NCBI GenBank assembly: GCA_019636285.1
Contig: JAHBXV010000035.1
Span: 1-64,000 of the forward strand
From: Planctomycetaceae bacterium
GTDB taxonomy: Bacteria; Planctomycetota; Planctomycetia; Planctomycetales; Planctomycetaceae
Reading direction: 5' to 3'
Length of the DNA: 64,000 nt
Shown here piece by piece: positions 1 through 7,255 of this stretch. The position numbers were made by a program, and so were the translations under genes. The notes under the pieces were generated by a model. It did not search any database, had not been told where the DNA came from, and was given only the letters and a program-made list of their open reading frames with translations. Within the stretch, counting starts at the first letter, position 1. Every line of letters begins with the position of its first letter.

Positions 1-415
1 GCACTTCGCGGTGTCCCCGCAGCGTGGCGACCGGCACCAGTTTCACGACGGCTTGCCGTCCGTCCCGGGCGACCCGTTCGACGAACTCGCTGGAGGCAAT
101 CAGGTCCCGCAGCGCCCGCGTCGGCACGAGCAGGATTTCCGCATCAAGGACGAAGGCCCAGAACGCGGCTTGTGAGTCATGAACTCCGGACGAGCGGCCC
201 CGATAGGCGACTTCGACGGCCACGTTGCCAGTCGATGCGGCGCGGCGGTCGCGCTTCACTTCGATCTTCGTCTGGAGCAGGAGGTCGAACGAAACTTGGC
301 CCAGCGTGCGGAAAACGTCATAGCCTTTGGTGCGGAACCATTCGGCGACGATCAGTTCGGCATCATCACCCGCCGCTTTCGCGGCCAGCCACTCGGGAGA
401 ATCGGTGACTGTCAT
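1..415 (-). CDS. PD-(D/E)XK-like nuclease, partial at left edge
   Basis: This gene begins at 415 and leaves the window at base 1, so only about 138 N-terminal residues are visible. The protein shows an acidic helix (residues EL in 'GDDAELIVAEWF'), then 'VSFDLLL', then 'KIEVKRD', followed by 'TGNVAVEV'. The order E, D, E-x-K with a nearby second strand is what the PD-(D/E)XK restriction-endonuclease fold shows, so DNA cleavage or resolution is the likely activity. Its ATG overlaps the stop codon of the upstream DNA-binding gene (ATGA), so the two are translationally coupled. That partnership suggests a job in a mobile element, for example processing element DNA. Family assignment is by motif only, and a modification-independent restriction role is an alternative. 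Confidence 0.6.
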   Translation of the reverse strand, partial: MTVTDSPEWLAAKAAGDDAELIVAEWFRTKGYDVFRTLGQVSFDLLLQTKIEVKRDRRAASTGNVAVEVAYRGRSSGVHDSQAAFWAFVLDAEILLVPTRALRDLIASSEFVERVARDGRQAVVKLVPVATLRGHREV

Positions 416-648
416 CGGCTCGCCTCCTTGGCCTGTTCCCAGGCGTCGCGGGAGGGAGCACCGGCGGCGAGCCAGTCGCGGAGTTCATCGGCGGACCAGC
501 GGACGGCCCGTCCCAGGCGGACAGGGCGCGGCAGCCGTCCGGAGGCGTGCAATGCCCAGACGTGCCGTTCGGAGACGTCCAGGAGCTGCGCCACACCTTC
601 AGCGGGCACGGCAATGCGAGGGAGTGCAGAGGCATGCGGGGTGTTCAT
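412..648 (-). CDS. AlpA/excisionase-like helix-turn-helix protein
   Basis: This 78-residue protein is essentially one DNA-binding domain. The stretch 'AEGVAQLLDVSERHVWALHA' followed by 'GRLPRPVRLGRAVRWSADELRDWL' is the usual winged-helix layout of the AlpA/MerR-like excisionase family, in which the last tryptophan-rich part forms the wing and final helix. Such proteins bind element ends or promoters and steer excision or integrase expression. It sits 76 bp downstream of the wHTH gene on the same strand and overlaps the nuclease start by four bases. The context (nuclease partner, tRNA-Ser scar at 4.5 kb) supports an integrative element. Confidence 0.75.
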   Translation of the reverse strand: MNTPHASALPRIAVPAEGVAQLLDVSERHVWALHASGRLPRPVRLGRAVRWSADELRDWLAAGAPSRDAWEQAKEASR

Positions 649-724
649 GCCCCGATTTTATGGCCGCTCGCTTCCACGTCAGGAGCGCCCAAGGTGCAAA
701 CTTAGGGGCACGAATGGGGCTCCT

Positions 725-1693
725 TCAAAGCAATTGCGCCCCTAGGTGCCGATTGGGGGCACTACTGGGTTTCGCTTTGGGACCAACAAAGAGTCCCTCG
801 GGAGGGGCGTCAGGTCGGTAGTAGCCAGCTTTGCACTTCGCGACCAGGCCAAGTGCAATTAATTGACCGATGCCACCGTTCTTGTAGAGACTGCTGCCAT
901 GACCCTTGCACAACAAATCTGCGAGAGCCTTCTTGCGAAGCACTTTTCCTTCCAAGGCCCTGAGGATTTCCAACTGAAGAGGCGTCAGAATAATCCCGTC
1001 ATTGCGACTCGATGCGGATTCTGCTCTACCAATTTGATCGAGCGATATGCGAGCCTTTGCAATCGCCTCTGACTCAAGTTCCGAGAGCTCGTCGTTTTCG
1101 GTCTCCATGACCAGTAATGCGACTGCTGCTTTTTTAATCGCGATGCGAAGCGGGCCAGAAATCGACGAAAAACACGCCACTCCTTCAAAGACGGTCTCAC
1201 GATACGGTCTTTCGTAGTCGCATCGAATCTCGAAGACGTGCTCTTTCGATTCCTTCACGAAGCGATGGTCAATATATGGTTCATCATGGACAATCATGTG
1301 CCCAGTTTCAAAGAGCCTCCTTCCGCTCTGGTTATCGGTCCACCGTGAATCCCAGAATCGCTTCAGTGGTTGTGCGAGTTCAAAGTCCTCGATGATCTGG
1401 ATGAGAGCTGCGTCGAGTGACTCCACAACAGGTATGCACTCTTGCCCCAATTGCCATTCTCTCAACTTCCGCAGAACGCGCGGAACCTGATGATGTACCA
1501 TCAAGACAAGTGAGAAGAGACGACAACAGGGGTCTGCGATGTAATCGTCGACAAAACACTCAATTGGCAAGTCGACGCAATCAAATTCAAACCGCATGAC
1601 ACAGCCTGCAAGTTGCACTGTATTACCGACGAAGTCGCGGTAATCGCTGAAATCTTGTTCGGCAAGCGGATTGAAGTCGCGTTTAAGTCCCAT
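725..1693 (-). CDS. Uncharacterised protein with C-terminal winged helix
   Basis: The 322-residue product is not recognised over its first 230 residues, which are rich in charged and aromatic residues and read as a soluble globular domain ('FDCVDLPIECFVDDYIADPCC', 'RCDYERPYRETVFEGVACF'). Residues about 235-300 ('ILTPLQLEILRALEGK', 'KKALADLLCKG', 'IGQLIALGLVAKCKAGYY') look like a winged-helix DNA-binding domain: a helix, a turn-helix pair and a wing ending in aromatic residues. It leads a three-gene minus-strand run with the AlpA-like and nuclease genes. A regulator or element-maintenance protein is plausible, but no function can be assigned. Confidence 0.6.
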   Translation of the reverse strand: MGLKRDFNPLAEQDFSDYRDFVGNTVQLAGCVMRFEFDCVDLPIECFVDDYIADPCCRLFSLVLMVHHQVPRVLRKLREWQLGQECIPVVESLDAALIQIIEDFELAQPLKRFWDSRWTDNQSGRRLFETGHMIVHDEPYIDHRFVKESKEHVFEIRCDYERPYRETVFEGVACFSSISGPLRIAIKKAAVALLVMETENDELSELESEAIAKARISLDQIGRAESASSRNDGIILTPLQLEILRALEGKVLRKKALADLLCKGHGSSLYKNGGIGQLIALGLVAKCKAGYYRPDAPPEGLFVGPKAKPSSAPNRHLGAQLL

Positions 1694-2756
1694 TCCCTAC
1701 CCCTCAGAGTCCGGGTCGGCGACGGGCGGGACGGCGGGAGGTAGGGTCCCGCGTCACGCACCCGTGCCGGTTTCAGCCTGCTGCGTTTCGAACCGCAGTA
1801 AGCACCCGTTGGCGAAGAGTCTATCAGATTTGCACAGAAATCGGGACCGCTCCGGCCACCGGTGATGGCAGCCCAGAATCGGCAAAACCTATCAAAACCG
1901 CGCGGAGTTTTTGCGCGGCGAACGGCATGGTTTGACCGGCCCGGATCGGCACAATTTGACCCGCCCCCCCCGCTTACGGGTCCTCCCGGCGAGGTCACGC
2001 GCAGCCCGAACCTCGCGACCGCATGGCCCAGACACACAGTAAGCAAGCAGCGGCCCAGCCGGTCGCCAGCGAGAACGACGACGACGCCACGGCAAATTTG
2101 CGACCAGTCGCGGGAGAAATCTGCCGCCGCCGCCGCCACAATTGCGGTCTGGTTTCGCGAAAAAACGGCCATCGTCCCGCTCGCGGACACCCCGCACCCC
2201 CCGTCAGAGGACCCGCCAGTTCACCAACACCCCGCCGGGTTTGGGTCCTCCGCCAACGGATATGCCGCTCGGTTCCCAGCCAGCGAACAATTTTTGTCCC
2301 CGCGACATCGAAATGTTGGAAAGCATCAACACTTCCGAGAGGTTCACCGCCTCGCGGTGTGCCGTAACTGTCTAGAAAATAATGCTGTTACGTTCGCATT
2401 AGAGGTTCCGTCAGGTACGACCGGCCCGATTGTCGTACCCGCTCAAAATTGCGTCGGCAGATATCACCGCGTGGTGCGGACCGAGGGGGGACCAACACCC
2501 CCACCGGATTTCTGCCAGAACACGCGCGAGACGAACGGCATGGTTTGCGAGGCCACGTTCCCAGTCCGAAGACCGCCCCCTCCCCGGAGTTCCATTTTCT
2601 GCGACGGGAGAGATTCGACGGACGTCATGGTTTCGAAGGGAGCGGCCCGAAAGCACGGCATCCCCCTCCCCATCAGACGGTCGTGGAAAGAATCAAACCA
2701 CACACCCCACGGGACCGATAGCGGTATCCCCGGTCGATCGGCCGGAGAGGGACCCG
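1694..2756 (-). other. About 1 kb without a supported gene
   Basis: Every open frame here has low-complexity Arg/Pro/Ser-rich translation and no recognisable domain, so I call it non-coding. It does contain structure. A perfect 16-base direct repeat (cgaacggcatggtttg) lies at 1919-1934 and 2532-2547, with a partial third copy near 2623. A perfect 8-base inverted repeat with a 10-base loop lies at 2414-2421 and 2432-2439. It may be decayed element DNA. Confidence 0.5.
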
Positions 2757-3341
2757 TCAGCCCGGCGGCCCCGTTTGCCGGAGACGCGCCGGAGTTCCAC
2801 TGGCCCGCCCGTAGAACATCGTGGTCCCCGGGCCGGTCTCAATCACTCCCAGGTCGACCCGGACCGCCAGAACGGCGTGGCAGCGGCGTCCCCGAGCCTG
2901 TTCGCTCAGATCGGCCAGGACGTCGGTCTCCAGTTGTTCGAACGTCTTCTCAGCCGCGCCGGATCGGCCGCCGACAAGGTCACGCATCCCCATCAGGAAC
3001 TCTTTCCCGACGTGGACCCCGACAACGCGGCGCGTCGCAATCAGCGGATAGGTGGCGACAGTCTCGAATCGCGGCAGCGTGACGGCATTGCAGGTCACGA
3101 GTAGCGGATTGCGGAGGAGCATGTCGAGCGTCAATCGCTGCTCAGGCGGAGAGGCCTCATAGGTGGCAGCGTCCCGCTCCTCCAGGCGACGGAGGAATGC
3201 GGTCGGGTTGTCCGGATCGACATTCGGGCAGCGGAACTCCCGTTCGCAGGACGGACAGACAAGGTCGGTCCCGCGCATGTCGTCTTCAATCTGGAGCGAC
3301 AACTGGCAGTGCGGGCAATCGAACGTGAAAGATCGGTTCAT
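2757..3341 (-). CDS. Zinc-ribbon plus YbjQ-like (UPF0145) protein
   Basis: The ATG at 3341 is chosen because the zinc ribbon follows at once; the frame stays open upstream but that part lacks protein character. The 194-residue product has 'CPHCQ' and 'CPSCEREFRCP' near residues 6-35, a typical CxxC-CxxC zinc ribbon. From about residue 75 comes a YbjQ/UPF0145-like domain: 'RRVVGVHVGKEFLMGMRDL', then 'VGGRSGAAEKTFEQLETDVL', then an alanine-rich helix and 'HAVLAVRVDLGVI'. YbjQ domains form small oligomeric rings, and their role is unclear. The pairing is common in bacteria with many orphan zinc-ribbon proteins. It lies between non-coding DNA and the kinase-like gene, on the same strand as both neighbouring minus-strand genes. 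Confidence 0.7.
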   Translation of the reverse strand: MNRSFTFDCPHCQLSLQIEDDMRGTDLVCPSCEREFRCPNVDPDNPTAFLRRLEERDAATYEASPPEQRLTLDMLLRNPLLVTCNAVTLPRFETVATYPLIATRRVVGVHVGKEFLMGMRDLVGGRSGAAEKTFEQLETDVLADLSEQARGRRCHAVLAVRVDLGVIETGPGTTMFYGRASGTPARLRQTGPPG

Positions 3342-3450
3342 CGCAATTCCACCCGTGGCCCCGGAGGAGTCGAAAGAGCGTTCCGAGTGTATCCCGTCAG
3401 AACGGAAACGACGAACACTCTCGGGTCGGTCGCCGCATCGTTCTGCCAAG

Positions 3451-3936
3451 TCAGCGAAACCGAATATTGTCGCGGTGAACGTCGACAAGGAAGACCCCGT
3501 GCGAACGGAAGGCGGACAACACCCTGCGGACCACGGGCCAGTCAGTACCAAAAATCTCTTTCTTCAGTTCCAGCCACTCTTCGTAATCGTCGCGAGTCCG
3601 GAGCGTGTCTTGGTCGAGACTCGCGGTGGCGAAGTCGAGCACGAAAGGGGGAGCGACCAGCGAAATCTCCACGATCAAAAGTTCATCATGGTGGTTGATC
3701 AGCGAAGGGATTTGGAAACCGTGGACGACGGTGACCTCGCGTTCAGTGAGACGCAAGTAGACTTGCAGTTCTTGCCGATACTGTTTCTCGTACTTGAAGA
3801 CCTTGATGGCGGACCCGGTATCGGTCGCGAAAACCCACCCGTCCTGTCCCCAGCCGAGACGTTTGTCTATTTTCGCGGAATGGATTTTGACGTATTGTTC
3901 CGCCCGTTCGGCAATCGTCGCAGGAATCAGAGACAT
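3451..3936 (-). CDS. Small kinase-fold-like protein
   Basis: The 161-residue protein contains 'LGWGQDGWVF', which resembles a glycine-rich loop, then 'SAIKVFKYEKQYRQE' with a candidate ATP-binding lysine, a hinge-like 'LLIVEISLVAPPFVLDFA', and ends with 'GVFLVDVHRDNIRF', which resembles the catalytic-loop D-x-H-x-x-N of kinase-like folds. The C-terminal lobe beyond the catalytic loop is absent. I recall short planctomycete and cyanobacterial proteins with the same layout, so this is probably the natural length. Phosphotransfer has not been shown by anything here. Its ATG (3936-3934) overlaps that of the divergent neighbour within 'catg' at 3934-3937. Confidence 0.6.
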   Translation of the reverse strand: MSLIPATIAERAEQYVKIHSAKIDKRLGWGQDGWVFATDTGSAIKVFKYEKQYRQELQVYLRLTEREVTVVHGFQIPSLINHHDELLIVEISLVAPPFVLDFATASLDQDTLRTRDDYEEWLELKKEIFGTDWPVVRRVLSAFRSHGVFLVDVHRDNIRFR

Positions 3937-4207
3937 GATCAGTCCCGCTCCGGAAACCGTTTCCTTTTCGGCCGACGTCGACTTGACGCTGGTCGTCAAC
4001 GGGGTGTCCGTGCGACTTTCCAGCGTCGCTCCCGACTTGGTCATCGCACGGGAAGGCGTGGAACTGGAAAAGGGTGAAGGATACATCCTCACCGAAATTG
4101 ACGGGGAACAATTCCGGCGTCCAGTCTCACTCGATCATGGAGCGCAGCCGTTTTCCCAGGAAATTGCCGTCCGCAGCCTTGGACGTACCGAACGCATTCC
4201 CAGATAG
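3935..4207 (+). CDS. Small uncharacterised protein, divergent partner
   Basis: The 90-residue product starts at ATG 3935, with 'cagga' about ten bases upstream. The core 'DLTLVVNGVSVRLSSVAPD' followed by 'LVIAREGVELEKGEGYILTEIDG' reads as a compact all-beta domain. Similar short orphan proteins occur in planctomycetes next to the kinase-like gene family, but I know of no function. The start codon shares bases with the divergent kinase-like gene. Each gene's ribosome-binding site therefore lies inside the other's coding region, and no room remains for separate promoters between them. Confidence 0.5.
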   Translation: MISPAPETVSFSADVDLTLVVNGVSVRLSSVAPDLVIAREGVELEKGEGYILTEIDGEQFRRPVSLDHGAQPFSQEIAVRSLGRTERIPR

Positions 4208-4253
4208 TTGCTCCAAATCCCCCGCGAGCCTGTCCTCGCGTCGCGGGAAGCCG

Positions 4254-4517
4254 TCATTCTGAGGGGACTGCGTCAATCATCGCCAGGATGGCGGCCCGAA
4301 GCGGAGCGGCGAGTGTCGGCCAGCGGGCGACGAGTCGAGCCAGTTCCGGATCGGAAACGGCCCCGTTTTGGTTCGATTCCGGTAAGCAGAGCGGTAAGAC
4401 AGGTAGGCCGTTCGTTGCAACTCCCTGTTCTGCAAGGTGGTTGCGCGAATCGTCCACCGCATTGCTAATGCGGCGTGGGAGAAATCCTACCGCGGGTTCG
4501 AATCCCGCCCTCTCCGC
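4254..4517 (-). pseudogene. Open remnant reading antisense through the tRNA-Ser fragment
   Basis: The frame is open on the minus strand from the 3' end of the tRNA-Ser fragment to a stop at 4254. A GTG at 4457 would give 67 residues. The tail 'PELARLVARWPTLAAPLRAAILAMIDA' is protein-like. It resembles tails I recall on planctomycete proteins annotated next to integrases and tRNA genes. This could be the C-terminal remnant of an integrase-linked gene cut by recombination at the attachment site, or a chance antisense frame. Confidence 0.3.
4457..4516 (+). other. 3' half of tRNA-Ser(GCU), probable attachment-site scar
   Basis: The parts present are an anticodon stem ccgca/tgcgg (4457-4461, 4469-4473) with loop ttgctaa carrying GCT at 4464-4466, a long variable arm (tggga/tccta, 4476-4480 and 4485-4489), a perfect T-arm gcggg-ttcgaat-cccgc (4492-4508), the acceptor strand cctctcc (4509-4515) and discriminator g. 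The matching 5' acceptor strand ggagagg and a normal D-arm are missing upstream, where only 'ggtgg' recalls the expected sequence. A displaced tRNA 3' half is what an integrase using a tRNA gene leaves at the far end of its element, so the element should lie to the left. Confidence 0.75.
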
Positions 4518-4608
4518 TTAAGTTTTGAGTTCAGTATTTTCCGCTCAATTAAAGCCATTTTCTGGTTCAAACGAGTTGGCTTAATCTTGGTCAGCAGGTC
4601 GTTAATTT

Positions 4609-4662
4609 CCACAACTGTTTACCAGATCGCTGTTTACGCGGTTCAAATCCCGCCGCCACTTT
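4609..4662 (+). repeat. Repeat R1, left copy (tRNA 3'-end-like)
   Basis: This 54-base stretch matches 6947-6999 at about 41 positions with one single-base gap. Its last third (cgcggttcaaatcccgcc) resembles a T-arm and acceptor end of a tRNA, although the T-stem does not pair well. The two copies bracket the HEPN gene as direct repeats. Confidence 0.55.
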
Positions 4663-4945
4663 TGTTCGACTGATTGGTACGAGTCTGTTTCGGGGAGTTT
4701 CAACAGGTTCGGTCGCAAACCATTTTGTGACCAAGGGTTCCTTCGATTTCTTGTCAGCCCGATTTGCTAACTGTCCGCAATCCGTGGTTTGATTCAAATT
4801 CTGTCTACTCAGACTATTCGAAAGCGCGTGCCCCGCGCAAAATGAACTTTGGCAATGACTTGCTTTGGATATCGGGGTTCGAGTCCGATGTCTCGGAGGA
4901 TTTCACTCTAACCAAAACCGATGGTCGCAAACTGGATCCGATACA

Positions 4946-6508
4946 ATGCCGATCACCATCGAGTATCTGGCTATCTTCCCACGGAACGATTCGTTCTGCG
5001 ATTCGGCCACGAGCTTCGCCCGACTGCTGCAAGTCGATTCCAAAATCAAGATCTCAAGCGGTGAGGTCAAATACGACGGGCAACAAGCCTGCAAGTTCCA
5101 ACTCTCCGACGGAGAAGTTCCCACAAAGAAGCAGCGATACTTTCACCTTCACTTCACTTGGGACGGCGATCCGGACACAGACACAGATTCGTTGAATCGT
5201 TTTAACTCGCTGCTGAAGGCATTACGCGGCGCTGTCCGTAATGCGGGTGGGGAAACAGAAACCCTTTGGGACGACCTTTCGGCGCATTACGCACGAAAAG
5301 CATATCCGAAAATTCACGAGATCGAGAACCTGATGCGGCGGCTGATCGCCAACTTCATGCTGGTCACCGTTGGTCGGGAATGGGCCACCGAAACTCTGCC
5401 GAAGGCGGTAGAGGAGGCCTTCAAGAATAGCAAGCGGAAGGATTACTTGAACGTCCTCGACACGGTGGATTTCATCCACCTTGGGGAGTTTCTGTTTACC
5501 GCTTACTCGAAGAAGACGCCGCAGGATCTGTACGCGAGACTGAAAGACGTAAAGACGGAAGACGATGCGAAAGCCCTGCAGGAGTTCATTCCAGAGTCGA
5601 ACTGGAAGCGTTACTTCGGTAAACTCGTCACCTGCGAGGACGGCTACCTGAAAACGCGGTGGGAGAAGCTTTACGATCTCCGGTGCAAGGTTGCACACAA
5701 CGCCCTGATGACCAAATCAGACCTCGACGGTATTGAGAAGCTGATCGGTGAGGTGAAGCCGAACCTGGAGCAGGCGATCGGCAAGTTGTCAAAGGTTAAG
5801 GTGCCTGCCGAAGAGGCAGAAGCTGTTGCCGAGAATGCCGCGCGGCGAGTCAACGCCACGATCGGAGAGTTCATCACATGCTGGCAGCAACTCGAATCTG
5901 AACTCGGGAATCGGCTTGCAATGAAGGGAAAGCCTAAGAAGATCATCTCATCGGGAGACGATCTGGTTAGGTTCGGCGTTATGGATCGGTCGCGAATTGA
6001 CCAGTACAACGAGGTTCGCCGATTCCGAAACGGTATCGTCCACGGGCCGAGTTCGGAAATTCCCATTGATTCGATCAAGACAGCCCTTTACAAGCTGAAG
6101 GATCTGCTCTCAGTCGTTGAATCAGGCTACGTCGAGTATCTGCAGAATCTGAGCAAAGAAGAACTGGAAACGGAAATTGACAGCCGGATCTCGGACACCA
6201 TTCACCAGATCGGTGATTCGGAAGAATTCAACAGCGAGATTGCGACGACAAACGCGACCAATTTTTCCTTCGATGAGTACGAAGTCGAGGACATCGACTT
6301 CGTGGATGGCGAGTGCATCGTCAAGCTGACCTACGCAGCTTCTGGCGAGCAGATGGAGAACAAAATGTACTATGGCGACCGGGTTGTCGGCGAATGCGAA
6401 GCCGTCATCGACTCGGACGGCCGAGTGGAGTACCGCGAAGTCCATGCCGAGGTTGATCATGGCGACCAAGACGAACCTGAGTTTGATCCGGGGTTAGATG
6501 ACGAATGA
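4946..6508 (+). CDS. Protein with two HEPN-type R-x4-H motifs, candidate defence RNase
   Basis: The start ATG at 4946 is chosen because the frame upstream of it reads through tRNA-like DNA. The 520-residue product has a beta-rich N-terminal domain (1-105). Next comes 'YPKIHEIENLMRRLIANFML', which resembles the first helix of Swt1/Apea-type HEPN domains, and 'RCKVAH' at about 246-251 supplies an R-x4-H. A second helical segment carries 'RNGIVH' at 361-366, another R-x4-H. The C-terminal 80 residues are strongly acidic and beta-like ('DIDFVDGECIVKLTYAASG'). HEPN domains with R-x4-H are usually metal-independent RNases in toxin and abortive-infection systems, so phage or plasmid defence is the best inference. 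It is flanked by direct repeats, lies upstream of Wadjet, and is AT-richer than the core genes. Confidence 0.7.
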   Translation: MPITIEYLAIFPRNDSFCDSATSFARLLQVDSKIKISSGEVKYDGQQACKFQLSDGEVPTKKQRYFHLHFTWDGDPDTDTDSLNRFNSLLKALRGAVRNAGGETETLWDDLSAHYARKAYPKIHEIENLMRRLIANFMLVTVGREWATETLPKAVEEAFKNSKRKDYLNVLDTVDFIHLGEFLFTAYSKKTPQDLYARLKDVKTEDDAKALQEFIPESNWKRYFGKLVTCEDGYLKTRWEKLYDLRCKVAHNALMTKSDLDGIEKLIGEVKPNLEQAIGKLSKVKVPAEEAEAVAENAARRVNATIGEFITCWQQLESELGNRLAMKGKPKKIISSGDDLVRFGVMDRSRIDQYNEVRRFRNGIVHGPSSEIPIDSIKTALYKLKDLLSVVESGYVEYLQNLSKEELETEIDSRISDTIHQIGDSEEFNSEIATTNATNFSFDEYEVEDIDFVDGECIVKLTYAASGEQMENKMYYGDRVVGECEAVIDSDGRVEYREVHAEVDHGDQDEPEFDPGLDDE

Positions 6509-6882
6509 ATGAGGCATTACCAGCCGACACTCATAATGCAGGTCTCACAGGTTTGAGCTATTTGAGTCTGTTCAACACCTACGTTATCCGTGCCCGACTA
6601 GCGCCGAGGTGGCGAGCGAGTGCGGTCCGATTCTCGAACTTGCCGAATCGAGAATCGCCTGGTAGAGGCGGGCGGGTTTCATCCACCCAGGCATTCTTGT
6701 GTCGCGGGCTTTTGCTCCGGTTTCTCGTCAGGACATGCGTACAAGGCACGATCACGATGTTTCATTGTAACCGATTGTGAGATAAGGCACTTTACTCAAA
6801 AACGTGAATCAAGTTGAGACAACCTCAGGAACCTTTCTGGACAGCTTGTGCTAATCGTATGGAATTAATCGCACGCTACTTG

Positions 6883-6922
6883 CCGCCGCAGATTGGTTTC
6901 CCACCCCCTCACCCCGACGATA
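6883..6922 (+). repeat. Repeat R2, left copy
   Basis: This 40-base sequence matches 14351-14390 at 34 of 40 positions with no gaps, and five of the six differences are transitions. The two copies lie 330-360 bases outside either end of the jetABCD operon in the same orientation. Confidence 0.7.
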
Positions 6923-6946
6923 TCCAGTTATGGATGTCTCGGATTG

Positions 6947-6999
6947 CCGCAACTACTTATCAAATAGTGTCTGCGCGGTTCAAGACCCGTTGCCACTTT
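6947..6999 (+). repeat. Repeat R1, right copy
   Basis: This is the partner of 4609-4662, with the same order of motifs (ccgcaact, cttatcaaatag, gcgcggttcaagacccgttgccact). It is adjacent to R2, making a composite junction. Confidence 0.55.
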
Positions 7000-7255
7000 C
7001 GGCCCAGCGGAGTTGGTTCCCGTGCCTGTTCGGAGACTGGTGGCGAAACTCACTTCCATGCGAGCCACTGCAATTTCTATTCGATCCTAATAATATCGCA
7101 AACCGGTAAAGTGGATTTATGTAGATTCCTAAATCGATCCACGATAGACTTGTTTACTATGGAATTTGATGCGCTCGGTCTGTCCGGGCTTTGCGTCTTG
7201 GTGGCACGTTTTGAAGGAGTGGGACCCGCCACAGCGATGAGCAGGAACCTTCTTC

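Larger units (their letters stand above)
6509..7255. other. Intergenic junction between HEPN and Wadjet modules
   Basis: No protein-like frame is present. The region is AT-rich and holds R2 (6883-6922) followed 24 bases later by R1 (6947-6999). The last 80 bases before jetA contain an 'aggaa' at 7243-7247, spaced eight bases from the jetA ATG. A promoter for the jet operon must lie in this stretch, but I cannot pick it with confidence. Confidence 0.5.

Noticed and set aside
1862-3082. 406-codon plus-strand frame
   Set aside because: The translation is Arg/Pro/Ser-rich without domain features and runs antisense to the YbjQ-like gene; it is a GC-rich shadow.
4784-4896. Two further T-arm-like stretches (near 4786 and 4868)
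   Set aside because: Stems pair poorly and no acceptor or anticodon arms can be built; too weak to list as tRNA remnants.
6592-6690. Possible degenerate tRNA-Leu/Ser-like sequence (gccgaggtggcgag)
   Set aside because: Only a D-arm-like string matches; anticodon and T-arms do not fold.
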